Below are positions 9,390 to 18,129 of a stretch of 64,000 nt of DNA, in pieces (the first letter of the stretch is position 1; each line of letters opens with the position of its first letter). The stretch lies in NCBI GenBank assembly GCA_030748735.1, contig JASMLK010000043.1, positions 1-64,000 of the forward strand, given 5' to 3'. The notes under the pieces were generated by a model. The model did not search any database, had not been told where the DNA came from, and saw nothing but the letters and a program-made list of their open reading frames with translations. Both the position numbers and the translations under genes were made by a program. This DNA comes from Myxococcota bacterium. Lineage in GTDB: Bacteria; Myxococcota_A; UBA9160; UBA4427.

Positions 9390-10229
9390 TTGAGCGACTT
9401 CATCTACGTGCGCGAAGGCGACGTGTTCGCGCCGACCGAGTGGACCGGAAGCCCATGGAGCGCGGGCTTCCAACACGGTGGTCCCATCAACGCCCTGTTC
9501 GCCACCGCAGCCCAGGAAGCGGCGAGTGAAGCGGGGCTTCGACCGGTCCGGCTGACCGTCGACCTGTTTCGCCCCGTACCTCAAGTGCCACTCGAACTTT
9601 CGAGACGATTCGTTCGCAAGAGCAGGCGGATCGCGGTCGTCGATGCAGCGCTCTCCCTACCCGATTCGGGCGAGACGATCAGCACCGCGAGCGCCGTGCT
9701 GCTCGCGCCGAGCGAAGGGGCGCCGCGAAGTTGGACCCACACGCCGGCCCCGCCCCTCGACCTCGCCGGTGCCGAGCCCGAGGAGTTCATGCCGAAGGCG
9801 ATGCGCGACAAGTATCCACCGGGCTTCCACTGGAGTTTCGACGTCCGCATGGGCGCGGACGAACACGGAGCGGCGGCCTGGATCACGACACCGCTCGACT
9901 TCCTCGAAGGTGTACCCATGACGCCACTGCAGCGTTCGGCCGCGGTGGCGGATCTCACCTTCGGCCTTTCGGGCCATTCCCTCCTGCGACAACAGATCGT
10001 CGACGTGGATGCCTGGCGCGTGCCGATGATCAACGTGGACACGACCATCTATTGGGAGCGCCCGCCGGTTGGTGAGTGGTTCGGCTTTCGCCATGCGCTG
10101 CTGACCGACCACGAGGGGATCGGCGTCGCCGAAGTCGACCTCGCCGACGCGGAGGGGCGACTCGGCCGTTCGCTCCAGGCCATGCTCGCCAAGACGGCGC
10201 CCCAGAACGGTGAGGGCAGCTCCTCCTAG
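9390..10229 (+). CDS. Acyl-CoA thioesterase-like protein (TesB-type double hotdog)
   Basis: 279 residues. The opening WSAGFQHGGPINALFATAAQ and VRLTVDLFRPVPQVPLEL match the N-terminal hotdog of the TesB-like family (4HBT_3), and the C-terminal half (INVDTTIYWERPPVGEWFG, then EGIGVAEVDLADAEGRL) matches the second hotdog. Family members hydrolyse acyl-CoA thioesters in the cytosol. The start is TTG, 6 bases after the preceding stop. The gene closes the nitroreductase-SnoaL-thioesterase group and is followed by a hairpin. Confidence 0.75.
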   Translation: MSDFIYVREGDVFAPTEWTGSPWSAGFQHGGPINALFATAAQEAASEAGLRPVRLTVDLFRPVPQVPLELSRRFVRKSRRIAVVDAALSLPDSGETISTASAVLLAPSEGAPRSWTHTPAPPLDLAGAEPEEFMPKAMRDKYPPGFHWSFDVRMGADEHGAAAWITTPLDFLEGVPMTPLQRSAAVADLTFGLSGHSLLRQQIVDVDAWRVPMINVDTTIYWERPPVGEWFGFRHALLTDHEGIGVAEVDLADAEGRLGRSLQAMLAKTAPQNGEGSSS

Positions 10230-10234
10230 AGGTC

Positions 10235-10275
10235 CGCCTGCCCCCTGCTTCGCTGTGGAGCGAGCAGGCAGGGCC
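10235..10275 (+). terminator. Long imperfect stem-loop after the thioesterase gene
   Basis: GCCTGCCCCCTGCTTCGCT and AGCGAGCAGGCAGGGC pair around GTGG with one or two bulges. The stem lies just after the stop at 10229 and before the CoA-transferase gene. No T-run follows, so it is either a weak terminator or an RNA-stabilising hairpin. Confidence 0.4.
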
Positions 10276-10355
10276 CGCCCGATCGACTACGTTGGTGCGC
10301 CTCGTGTCGCGCAGCCGCGGCTGTTTCAATACTGATCGAGAGTTGGAGATCCCCC

Positions 10356-11546
10356 ATGCCCGGTCCCCTCGACGGCTTTCGCGTCATCGACATCAGTGAA
10401 GTCATCTCCGGTCCGCTCACCGCGATGGTGCTCGCCGATCAGGGCGCAGACGTGATCAAGGTCGAACCGCCGGGCCACGGCGAAGAGAGTCGACAGCTCG
10501 CGAACTACCGCGCCGGCATGGCTGCGCTCTTCGCCAACTGCAATCACGGCAAGCGCTCGATCGGCATCGACCTCAAGCACGAACAGGGCCTCGAACTCTT
10601 CTATCAGTTGGTCCGCACGGCTGACGTGGTGGTGCAGAACTGGCGACCCGGTGCAGCCGAAAGGCTCGGGGTCGGCGAGCAGGACCTGCGAGAGATCAAT
10701 CCCGACATCATCTATGCCTCGATCAGCGGCTATGGCGAGTCGGGGCCCTACGCAGACCGGCGAGGCTACGACCCGATCTTTCAATCGCTCACCGGCTATG
10801 TCGCGTCGCAGGTGAACCCCGAGATCCCGATTCCCGATCTCGTACGCAACGCCGTCGTCGACAAGGCCACTTCGTATTCGCTCGCACAGGGCATCACTGC
10901 CGCGTTGCTCGCGCGCGAGCGCGGTGCCGGCGGTCAGCACGTGCGGATCGCGATGCTCGACGCCGGCCTTTCCTTCTTCTGGCCCGACGGCATGTTGCGA
11001 CACTCACTCGTCGGCGACGACGTCGAGAACTTCGTCGTCCCTGGCGAGCGCTACCAGCTGATGGCGACGAAAGACGGGCAGATCATCCTGTGGATGGGCA
11101 CGGCGGACCAGATGCGCGCCGGTCTTCGCGCCGTAGGACGCGACGACATTGCCGACGACCCGAAACAACGCGGTCGCTCGATGCTCGACGAAGCGCAGGA
11201 AAGCGCGCGCGCCGAGGCCATGCAAAGTGGTCTCGCAGAGTTCACCACCGAAGAGGCCTATCGACGACTCGTCGAACACGAGATCCCCGCCGCACCTGTG
11301 CTGGATCACGAACAGGTCTTCGTAGACCCGCAGATCACACACAACGAAGGCATCGTCGAAGGCGAGCACCCGGTGTACGGCCGCTATCGGCGCGCGCGTG
11401 CAGCCGTGCGCTTTTCGGGGACAGCCACCACGACCACCGCGGCACCGCCTCTCTACGGCGAACAGTCCCAAGCGATCTTGAACGAACTCGGCCTATCCCA
11501 GGAAGCGCAGCAAGCCTTGCGCGAAGCAGGCGCGGTGACCGCCTGA
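10356..11546 (+). CDS. CaiB/BaiF (type III) CoA-transferase
   Basis: A 396-residue protein starting PLDGFRVIDISEVISGP and ADQGADVIKVEPPGHGEE, the standard opening of family III CoA-transferases. These move CoA between carboxylic acids through an aspartyl-CoA thioester. The segment NAVVDKATS places an aspartate at residue 169 where the family has its catalytic aspartate. The late TLF-type lid and the RAAVRFSGT-like C-terminus are also present. Full family length. The start ATG follows GGAG by 7 bases. The next gene, an exported amidase, lies 42 bases downstream and may share the transcript. The acid substrate is unknown. Confidence 0.9.
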   Translation: MPGPLDGFRVIDISEVISGPLTAMVLADQGADVIKVEPPGHGEESRQLANYRAGMAALFANCNHGKRSIGIDLKHEQGLELFYQLVRTADVVVQNWRPGAAERLGVGEQDLREINPDIIYASISGYGESGPYADRRGYDPIFQSLTGYVASQVNPEIPIPDLVRNAVVDKATSYSLAQGITAALLARERGAGGQHVRIAMLDAGLSFFWPDGMLRHSLVGDDVENFVVPGERYQLMATKDGQIILWMGTADQMRAGLRAVGRDDIADDPKQRGRSMLDEAQESARAEAMQSGLAEFTTEEAYRRLVEHEIPAAPVLDHEQVFVDPQITHNEGIVEGEHPVYGRYRRARAAVRFSGTATTTTAAPPLYGEQSQAILNELGLSQEAQQALREAGAVTA

Positions 11547-11588
11547 TCCTCGAAGGCCCCCGACCACACGAACCCACAGGAGTAAAAG

Positions 11589-13118
11589 GTGCCGATCCGC
11601 CGAAGGAACTTCGTTCAGTCCAGCCTCGCCCTCGCCGGTGGCACAGCGATTTCGGGCTGTGCGTCGTTTCCCCTTTCGTCACGCGCCGCATCGGAACACG
11701 AGTACACGCGCTTCGACGCGATGGATCTCGCGCGGCTCATCGCGCGCGGTGAAATCTCTGCGAGTGAAGCCCTCGAATGGGCAATCGACCGGGCCGAGAT
11801 GGTCGACCCCAAGCTCAACGCCATCGTGGTACGGGACTTCGATCATGCACGCGCGCGCGCGCAACGCGGCGTGCCAGACGGCCCGCTCGGCGGCGTCCCC
11901 TTCCTCTTGAAGGACCTGTGGATCTCGCTCGAAGGAACCGTCACCACGAACGGCTCGCGCTTGTTCGCCGACGCACGTGCGCAGCAATCGAACACCCTGG
12001 CCGCACGCTATGAAGCGGCTGGGCTCGTGATCTTCGGCAAGACGGCGAGCCCCGAGTTTGGCTCGAGTTCATCGACCGAATCGCTGCTTCACGGCGACAC
12101 CCGAAACCCCTGGTCGCCCGAGCACAGCGCCGGGGGTTCGTCAGGCGGTTCGGCGGTGGCCGTCGCAACCGGCATCGTACCGGTCGCCCATGCAAGCGAC
12201 GGCGGCGGCTCGATCCGCATCCCGGCCTCCTGCAATGGCATCTTCGGTTTGAAACCCTCTCGCGGCAGGGTCCCGACGAGCGACACCGTCTTCGACAAGA
12301 GCGCGGGCGTCGGGATCAACCACGTCGTGTCGCGCAGCGTGCGCGACAGTGCGTTACTCCTCGACCTGACGTCGACGCCGCTACTGGGCGACCCCTATAT
12401 CGCTCCGCCGCCACCGAGGCCCTACCTCGAGGAAGTCGGGCGCGACCCTGGACATCTGCGCATTGGACTCCAACGCGAGGCCGCTCTCCCGGTCGAGACC
12501 CACGCCGACTGCGTTCGGGCCGCCGAAGACGTAGCGAAACGCTGCGAGGCGCTCGGCCACGAGATCGTCGAAATCGCCCCGCCGCCGATACCGGGCGAGA
12601 GCCTCTGGCGTGCGTTCGAGGTCTTGCGGGGCGCGGGGATCGCCATCGCAGTGCACAGGCGTGAAGAGGAACTCGGACGCAAGGCCACCCCCGACGATCT
12701 CGAACCTCAGAATTGGGGCGCCTACCAGCAGTCGAACGAGTACAGCGCGATCGACTTCGAAGTCGAACGCCAGAACCTCTACACCCTCGCTCGCAAGATC
12801 GTCGCCCACCAGCAGCACGTCGACATGGTGCTGTCGCCCACACTGGCTGCGCCGCCGCCGAAGATCGGCGTGCTCAACCCGAACACCTCGAGCGAGAGCT
12901 TCGCCAACGCCGCCACGTCGATGGCGGGCTACACGATCGCCTACAACGTGAGCGGCCAGCCGGCGATGAACGTTCCGCTCGTCTGGAACGACGCAGGAAT
13001 GCCGATCGGCACGATGTTCGTCGGACGCCCTGGCGACGAAGGCACGTTGTTCCGCCTCGCTCGTCAGTTGGAGATCGCGCATCCATGGTCGCAACGGCGA
13101 CCGCCGGGATTCGCGTAG
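11589..13118 (+). CDS. Exported amidase-signature hydrolase (Tat signal, possible lipoprotein)
   Basis: A 509-residue amidase-signature enzyme, hydrolysing an amide or related C-N bond. Catalytic residues visible: Lys108 (PFLLKD), the GGSSGGS loop with the cis-serine (184/185), and the nucleophile Ser208 in DGGGSIRIPA. The N-terminus RRRNFVQSS followed by a hydrophobic stretch and SGC (Cys24) reads as a twin-arginine signal with a possible lipobox, so the enzyme likely acts in the periplasm. The start is GTG with AGGAG 7-10 bases upstream. A second, non-exported amidase is at 31078-32481. Confidence 0.92.
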   Translation: MPIRRRNFVQSSLALAGGTAISGCASFPLSSRAASEHEYTRFDAMDLARLIARGEISASEALEWAIDRAEMVDPKLNAIVVRDFDHARARAQRGVPDGPLGGVPFLLKDLWISLEGTVTTNGSRLFADARAQQSNTLAARYEAAGLVIFGKTASPEFGSSSSTESLLHGDTRNPWSPEHSAGGSSGGSAVAVATGIVPVAHASDGGGSIRIPASCNGIFGLKPSRGRVPTSDTVFDKSAGVGINHVVSRSVRDSALLLDLTSTPLLGDPYIAPPPPRPYLEEVGRDPGHLRIGLQREAALPVETHADCVRAAEDVAKRCEALGHEIVEIAPPPIPGESLWRAFEVLRGAGIAIAVHRREEELGRKATPDDLEPQNWGAYQQSNEYSAIDFEVERQNLYTLARKIVAHQQHVDMVLSPTLAAPPPKIGVLNPNTSSESFANAATSMAGYTIAYNVSGQPAMNVPLVWNDAGMPIGTMFVGRPGDEGTLFRLARQLEIAHPWSQRRPPGFA

Positions 13119-13212
13119 TTCCCCCGTCTCGGGCTCGCCGGAACGCATTGCTCTTCGCTCCGCCACCTGTCATCTTCGTGTCCATCCAAACCAGGGGAAG
13201 GAGCGACCCGCG

Positions 13213-13764
13213 GTGCAAGACGCGTTCATCGACCCGGCGTTGAGCCTCGGCCTTCGCATCTTCCTGCTGGGCCTGTTCGCGCGGTCGGTCTACGGCAAGC
13301 TCCGCGACCCGGTGTCGTTTCGCGCGACGGTTTCGGACTACGAGCTCGTTGCGGCAAGCTGGGTCACCCCGGTTTCGGGGGCGCTGATCGCCGCCGAAAG
13401 CGTCATGTTGGTCACCCTGCTGCCTTCCGCATCCCATGTCTGGGCCGCGCGCGCGTGCGCCGTGTTGTTGTTGCTCTACAGCGGCGCCATTGCGTGGAAC
13501 CTCGCTCGCGGTCGCCGCGAAATCGACTGCGGTTGCGCGGGGCCGCTTGCGCAGAGCGGTCTGCACGAGTGGCTCGTGGTTCGCAACGGCTTCTACTTCG
13601 TCTTTGCCGTGACCGCCTCGCTGCCCGTTGCGGCGCGGCCGCTCGGTCTGCTCGACGGGTTCACCGTGCTGCTCGCAGCGAGCACCCTGCTCACCCTCGC
13701 GGTCGCGATCGACGGCCTCGCAACCGGCGCCGCACGCACGCGGCTGGGTGAGGCCGACCGATGA
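13213..13764 (+). CDS. mauE: MauE-like membrane protein of amine dehydrogenase maturation
   Basis: A 183-residue membrane protein with about four hydrophobic segments and a Cys pair (EIDCGCAGPL) between the second and third, as in MauE of the DoxX/VKOR-like superfamily. MauE works with MauD to form the many disulfides of the TTQ amine dehydrogenase light chain and stabilise it. The start is GTG (gcggtgcaagac). It overlaps mauD by 4 bases (13761-13764) and begins the five-gene operon through 16675. Confidence 0.87.
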   Translation: MQDAFIDPALSLGLRIFLLGLFARSVYGKLRDPVSFRATVSDYELVAASWVTPVSGALIAAESVMLVTLLPSASHVWAARACAVLLLLYSGAIAWNLARGRREIDCGCAGPLAQSGLHEWLVVRNGFYFVFAVTASLPVAARPLGLLDGFTVLLAASTLLTLAVAIDGLATGAARTRLGEADR

Positions 13765-14381
13765 ACGAAGCGCTGCTGATCTCGAACATCGTGCTCTGGG
13801 TCGTGGTTGCCGTGATGGGTTTCGTGATCCTCGCACTGGTTCGACAAGTGGGCGTACTGGTCGAGCGCGTCGCACCCGCCGGTGCGCTGGCCGTGCAGGA
13901 AGGCGCGAAGGTCGGCGAAGCCGCTCCCAGGCTCACCGTCGACACACTCGGAGGCAAGCGGATCGAAATCGCGGCCGCGCGCAGCGACGAACGCGCGACG
14001 CTGCTCTTCTTCCTTTCACCCGATTGCCCGGTCTGCGACTCGATCCTGCCGGCGCTGCAGTCGCTGGCACGACACGAAGCCGAGCGACTGGATGTCGTCC
14101 TCGCCAGCGATGGGGCACGCGGCGACCACGAAGCGTTCGTCCAGCAGAAGGGTCTCGAGGCGCTGCCTTACGTCCTCTCGACTGAACTCGGGATCGCATA
14201 CGGCGTGAGCAAGCTGCCCTTCGCCGCACTGATCGATCACGAAGGCACCCTCCGTGCCCGTGGACTGGTGAACAGCCGCGAACATCTCGAAAGCCTGCTC
14301 GAAGCCATGGCGCTCGGCGTCGGTTCGATCCAGGAGTGGGCGGAGCGCGAAACACGCATCCAACTTCGAACCGACCACTGA
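13761..14381 (+). CDS. mauD: MauD-like thioredoxin-fold disulfide protein
   Basis: 206 residues: one N-terminal membrane anchor (SNIVLWVVVAVMGFVILAL), then a periplasmic thioredoxin domain with the redox motif CPVC in LFFLSPDCPVCDSILPAL (about residues 86-100) and the cis-proline segment SKLPFAALID. MauD is needed to make or isomerise the light-chain disulfides of TTQ amine dehydrogenases. The start ATG overlaps the mauE stop. The heavy-chain gene follows after 34 bases containing a GGGAGG ribosome binding site. Confidence 0.9.
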   Translation: MNEALLISNIVLWVVVAVMGFVILALVRQVGVLVERVAPAGALAVQEGAKVGEAAPRLTVDTLGGKRIEIAAARSDERATLLFFLSPDCPVCDSILPALQSLARHEAERLDVVLASDGARGDHEAFVQQKGLEALPYVLSTELGIAYGVSKLPFAALIDHEGTLRARGLVNSREHLESLLEAMALGVGSIQEWAERETRIQLRTDH

Positions 14382-14415
14382 ATCGCAGGGCGAGTTCCTG
14401 GGAGGGAAGGAAACC

Positions 14416-15690
14416 ATGTCGACAAGACCCGGCCGCACGATGTGCATGAGCCTTGCTCTGGCTGTTGCGTGCACCTCCGCGTTTCCCCTGCTCGCAAGAG
14501 CGGAACTCGCCGCGGAAGAACTCGGCCGCTCCCTTTCGGTGGGGCCGCCCGGCGACCACTGGAGCTACTACCTCGACTTCGAGCTCGGCACCTTCAACGG
14601 GCGCTACGTGTTGATGGACGCCGACACGACGGACTACCTCGCCCACGTGTCCGCGGGGCAGATGCCCACCCTCGACATCGCACCGGACGGCAAGGAGATC
14701 TACGTCACGAGCACTTCATACGAGTACCTCGTCGACGGCGATCGTCACGACTTCGTCACCATCTTCGACACCACCGACTATGCGAGCCAGGGCCGCATCG
14801 AACTTCCTTCGGGCAAGCGCGCACTGATGGCCTCGCTCCGGCGCTCGACCCTGCTGCGCGATTCGCGCTTCCTCGTCGTCTACAACTACACCCCCGCAAC
14901 TTCGCTGTCGGTCGTCGACCTCGAGCGCAGGGAGCACGTGATGGATGTCGACACGCCGGGCTGCCATCTGGTCTACCCCACCGGCGAGCGCGGCGTGTCG
15001 ATGCTCTGTGGCGACGGCAGTCTTCAGACCTATCACTTCGGCGAAGCCGGCAAGCTGCGCGCGCAGGAACGCAGCAAACCGTTCTTCGATCCCCAGGTCG
15101 ATCACCTGAAGACGAACGCGGCCGCGATCGGGGACACCTGGTACTTCGTCAGCTATTCGGGCGACGTCTATCCCGTCGACCTTTCGGGCGAATCACCCCG
15201 CTTCGAATCGCCCTGGGCGCTGGTCGATCACGACAAGAAGCCCGCCAACATCATCCAGGCGCTGTTCACGATGGGAAAGGCGGGGCCGTGGCTGCCCGGC
15301 GGCATGCAGCTCGCCGCGACCCACGAAGCGCGCGGCGAGCTCTACGTGATCATGCACCCGATCTTCTGGAGCGAGAGCAAGGGCGATCACGACTTTCCGG
15401 GACCGGAAGTCTGGGTCTATGACATTCGAAGCAAAGAACGGGTGCGGCGCATCAAGAGTCGCGGCGTCGTGATGTCGATCAACGTCACGCCCGACGACGC
15501 GCCCGTGCTCACAGCCTTCGGGGCCGACATCAAGACCGAAGCCACCCGGCTCGAAGTCTACGACGCGATCAGCGGCAAGTTCCTGCGAGAAATGGTCGAG
15601 TACGGACAAGCCGCGCTCGAATTCGAACCCGTCGCGCAACCGGGTAACGCGCTCAGCCTCGTTGACGCAACCAAGGAGAACGCGCAATGA
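14416..15690 (+). CDS. TTQ amine dehydrogenase heavy chain (aralkylamine/methylamine type)
   Basis: A 424-residue exported protein: a signal peptide (MCMSLALAVACTSAFPLLARA) followed by the seven-bladed propeller typical of the heavy subunit, with repeated strands such as VSAGQMPTLDIAPDGKEIYV and FVTIFDTTDY. The heavy chain has no cofactor. It holds the light chains in an alpha2beta2 periplasmic enzyme that oxidises primary amines to aldehyde plus ammonia. The gene sits between mauD and the light chain and overlaps the latter by 4 bases. Light-chain spacing (next entry) favours the aralkylamine type over methylamine dehydrogenase. Confidence 0.9.
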   Translation: MSTRPGRTMCMSLALAVACTSAFPLLARAELAAEELGRSLSVGPPGDHWSYYLDFELGTFNGRYVLMDADTTDYLAHVSAGQMPTLDIAPDGKEIYVTSTSYEYLVDGDRHDFVTIFDTTDYASQGRIELPSGKRALMASLRRSTLLRDSRFLVVYNYTPATSLSVVDLERREHVMDVDTPGCHLVYPTGERGVSMLCGDGSLQTYHFGEAGKLRAQERSKPFFDPQVDHLKTNAAAIGDTWYFVSYSGDVYPVDLSGESPRFESPWALVDHDKKPANIIQALFTMGKAGPWLPGGMQLAATHEARGELYVIMHPIFWSESKGDHDFPGPEVWVYDIRSKERVRRIKSRGVVMSINVTPDDAPVLTAFGADIKTEATRLEVYDAISGKFLREMVEYGQAALEFEPVAQPGNALSLVDATKENAQ

Positions 15691-16256
15691 ACCCGTTCGA
15701 TCGGATCAGTGACCAGGTCGTTCGCGCGTTCGCCCAGCGCACTTCCCGCCGAGGCATCCTGGCGCGCGCGGGCACGATGTTGGTGGGCGCGGCCAGTGTT
15801 CCGTTGCTTCCCGTTGCCCGTGCGGCAGCGCAGGTCCCCGACGGCAAGGGCGTCCCGCCGACGACCTCCGACAACCCCGAGGAAGACCCCGGCAATCCGC
15901 GCAGCTGCGACTACTGGCGCTACTGCGGCATCGACGGGTTCTTGTGCGCCTGCTGTGGCGGCTCCGCGAACGCCTGCCCGCCCGGCAGCCTGATGTCACC
16001 CGTCACCTGGGTCGGCACCTGCGAGAACCCCGCCGACGGCAAGCACTACGTGATCTCGTACAACGACTGCTGTGGCAAGCAGGGCTGCAAGCGGTGCTTC
16101 TGCAATCGCAACGAACGCGAAGCACCCGAGTACTGGCCGCAAAAGAACAACGAGATCCACTGGTGCCTGGGCACGCCCAACACATCGTATGTGTGCTCGG
16201 TCGCCGTGGTCATCGGAACCGCTCTCGAAGAAGACGCGGTGGTGAGCGACCCCTGA
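15687..16256 (+). CDS. TTQ amine dehydrogenase light chain, aralkylamine-type
   Basis: A 189-residue precursor with a Tat leader (RTSRRGILARAG) and the Cys-rich catalytic subunit. Visible: CDYWRYCGIDGFLCACC, Trp108 (VTWVGTC) and Trp159 (IHWC), the two residues that form tryptophan tryptophylquinone, and the active-site acids Asp83 and Asp127 (YNDCCG). Numbering and spacing run one behind aralkylamine dehydrogenase (84, 109, 128, 160, 172). In methylamine dehydrogenase the last interval is two residues longer. At the position of the active-site threonine there is Ser171. It converts R-CH2-NH2 to aldehyde in the periplasm and passes electrons to a small carrier. Confidence 0.92.
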   Translation: MNPFDRISDQVVRAFAQRTSRRGILARAGTMLVGAASVPLLPVARAAAQVPDGKGVPPTTSDNPEEDPGNPRSCDYWRYCGIDGFLCACCGGSANACPPGSLMSPVTWVGTCENPADGKHYVISYNDCCGKQGCKRCFCNRNEREAPEYWPQKNNEIHWCLGTPNTSYVCSVAVVIGTALEEDAVVSDP

Positions 16257-16675
16257 TGCGCACCGCCCTGCCCTCTCTCTTGTTGCTCAACTTCTTGTTC
16301 GCGACGGTTGCGTACGGCGACGACAGCCAGGGAGACCCGCGCCTCGACTACATGCTGCAGTGCCAGGGATGTCACGGCGCAGACGGCGGTGAGCGCCCGA
16401 GCGCTGGGGTCCCGACCCTCGTCGACCTGGTGCCGCGCTTTCTCGGCAGCGACGAGGGGCGCGAATTCGTGCTGCGCGTCCCCGGGGTCTCCCAGGCGCC
16501 GCTGTCCAACGAAGCCCTGGCCTCGCTGATGAACTGGCTGCTCGAGACCTACCGCAGCAGCGAAGCCGCGCCGCAGTTCACGCGTTACCGCGCGAGCGAA
16601 GTCGCCCGTGCGCGTGAACTCGGCCCGTTCGATGTCACCGCGACGCGAGCCCGCCTGCTCGCGGATGAGCGCTGA
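16256..16675 (+). CDS. Small exported c-type cytochrome of the amine dehydrogenase operon
   Basis: 139 residues with a signal peptide (MRTALPSLLLLNFLFATVAYG) and one haem site CQGCH (Cys36, Cys39, His40). It starts on the stop of the light chain and is the likely electron acceptor of the dehydrogenase, or the next carrier to the oxidase; no amicyanin or azurin gene is present. Odd point: the usual distal methionine after a proline-rich segment is not found where expected (VPGVSQAPLSNEAL). The remaining methionines (33 and one in SLMNWL) are in unusual places. The last 41 bases overlap the convergent DUF1214 gene. Confidence 0.85.
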   Translation: MRTALPSLLLLNFLFATVAYGDDSQGDPRLDYMLQCQGCHGADGGERPSAGVPTLVDLVPRFLGSDEGREFVLRVPGVSQAPLSNEALASLMNWLLETYRSSEAAPQFTRYRASEVARARELGPFDVTATRARLLADER

Positions 16676-17945
16676 ACAGAGCGGCATCCAGGTCCAGCTC
16701 TGCGGCGTCTCCGATCGGCACCACGTTCGTCACGAGGGGCGCGATGTCTTCTTCCGGCAGGAGGAAACGCCAGAACACCATGCCGAAGGGTCGGCCCTCG
16801 GTGTCGATCCAGTTCGGCACACCGGGATCGCGATCGGCGATCACGATCTTGAAACTCCCGTCGCGTTCGAGCCTGGTCTGTTTGCGATTGAGGGACGTTC
16901 GTCGGTTGGCGTAGTCGAGTGTCTGCAGATAGCGGTTCCAGAGAACCACGCTCGCGAAGCGACACTTCGGGAAGCGTCCGCGCACGACCAGGGCTTCACC
17001 CGGCTTGACCACGAAAGGCGCCATCGAATAGACATTGTCGACGGCGGCATAGCCCGTGTCGGTGTTGTCGTGACTCTGGCGACTGGGCTGCGGGAACTGA
17101 TTCGGAACGCGCGACACGTACTTCGGCATCGTGCCGCCACCGAACGGTTGGATCGTCGTTTCGAGAAAGCGCCCCACCCGGCCGAGCGCCGCAGCCAACT
17201 CCGCATCGCCCGCCCGCTTCGGCGGCGGGAGCGCCTTCAGCGGCTCGATCACGAGGGGGATGTGGTGCATCCGGTCGGCCGCAACACCCACTTCGCGTTC
17301 GTAGTAGTGGCGCGTACTGATGCTGCCCGCGTCGGGGGCGAGTTCGAGCCAGTTGCCGGGCTGCTTCTTCGCGCTGACGATGATCTCGAAGTTGCCGTCC
17401 GCGTCCGTTTCGAATTGGGTGTCGTTGAGGGTTGCACCGACGCCCGTGGACATGCCGCCCTCGGCCGTTCCGCGTTCGACCGTGAATGATGTGTAGGTCG
17501 CGTCGGCAAGGTTCCCGCGAATCCGATAGCTGTGTTCGGCGTCGACCCAGGCGTGGTGGTAGATCGCGTCGGGATTGTCGCCGAGAAGCTTCTTTTCGGG
17601 CGTGACGAATCGTTTGAAGTTGGGTCGCGCGCGGTCGCCTTCGAGGAAGATCTCGAGGGCGTGCTGTAACGCGTGCATCACGCTGCGCCGGGCATCGGCG
17701 AGGTCGCCCGGCGTCGAAATCCGCCAGACCGGATCGGCGAAGCCCGCGTCGATTCTTGCCAACACGGCGCGCAGGTCGGCGAGCGCCTGTTCGGACGCCT
17801 CTGTGCCGGCCAGGGAGGACGCGCCGTGTGCGTCGGCTGAGGCCGTCCCCGCAAGCAGGCCGGTCGTGAGCCCCGATGAAACAAGCGCTCCGAGCCCCGC
17901 TCCTGCGAAGCCCGTCTTCATGAAGTCCCGCCGGTCGATCGTCAT
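16635..17945 (-). CDS. Exported DUF1214 (and DUF1254-like) protein
   Basis: 436 residues from ATG at 17945, with a clear Tat signal (TIDRRDFMKTGFAGAGLGAL). The C-terminal half carries the DUF1214 pattern: FASVVLWNRYLQTLDYANR, RLERDGSFKIVIADRDPG, WIDTEGRPFGMVFWRFLLPE. Proteins of this type are periplasmic and mostly of unknown function; some are linked to lipid or envelope metabolism. The frame is open 56 codons upstream, but only the chosen start gives the signal peptide. The gene ends inside the 3' end of the cytochrome gene. The partial gene at the window start seems a remote relative. Confidence 0.82.
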   Translation of the reverse strand: MTIDRRDFMKTGFAGAGLGALVSSGLTTGLLAGTASADAHGASSLAGTEASEQALADLRAVLARIDAGFADPVWRISTPGDLADARRSVMHALQHALEIFLEGDRARPNFKRFVTPEKKLLGDNPDAIYHHAWVDAEHSYRIRGNLADATYTSFTVERGTAEGGMSTGVGATLNDTQFETDADGNFEIIVSAKKQPGNWLELAPDAGSISTRHYYEREVGVAADRMHHIPLVIEPLKALPPPKRAGDAELAAALGRVGRFLETTIQPFGGGTMPKYVSRVPNQFPQPSRQSHDNTDTGYAAVDNVYSMAPFVVKPGEALVVRGRFPKCRFASVVLWNRYLQTLDYANRRTSLNRKQTRLERDGSFKIVIADRDPGVPNWIDTEGRPFGMVFWRFLLPEEDIAPLVTNVVPIGDAAELDLDAALFSAHPRAGGLASR

Positions 17946-18129
17946 CCCCGCACCCCTTCCGCATTGGCGATTCATCGCGTTCGCGAAGGCGCGCGTGTCA
18001 CGCTTCACGATCGAAGAGCGATTGAACCGCATTCGGGGTCGCCGGAACACCCGCCGTTTCGCGAACGCCAGCGCGCAGCGGAGCGCCAGGCGGGGCACGG
18101 AGCGCGCCGACACGCGCGTGACATCACGG

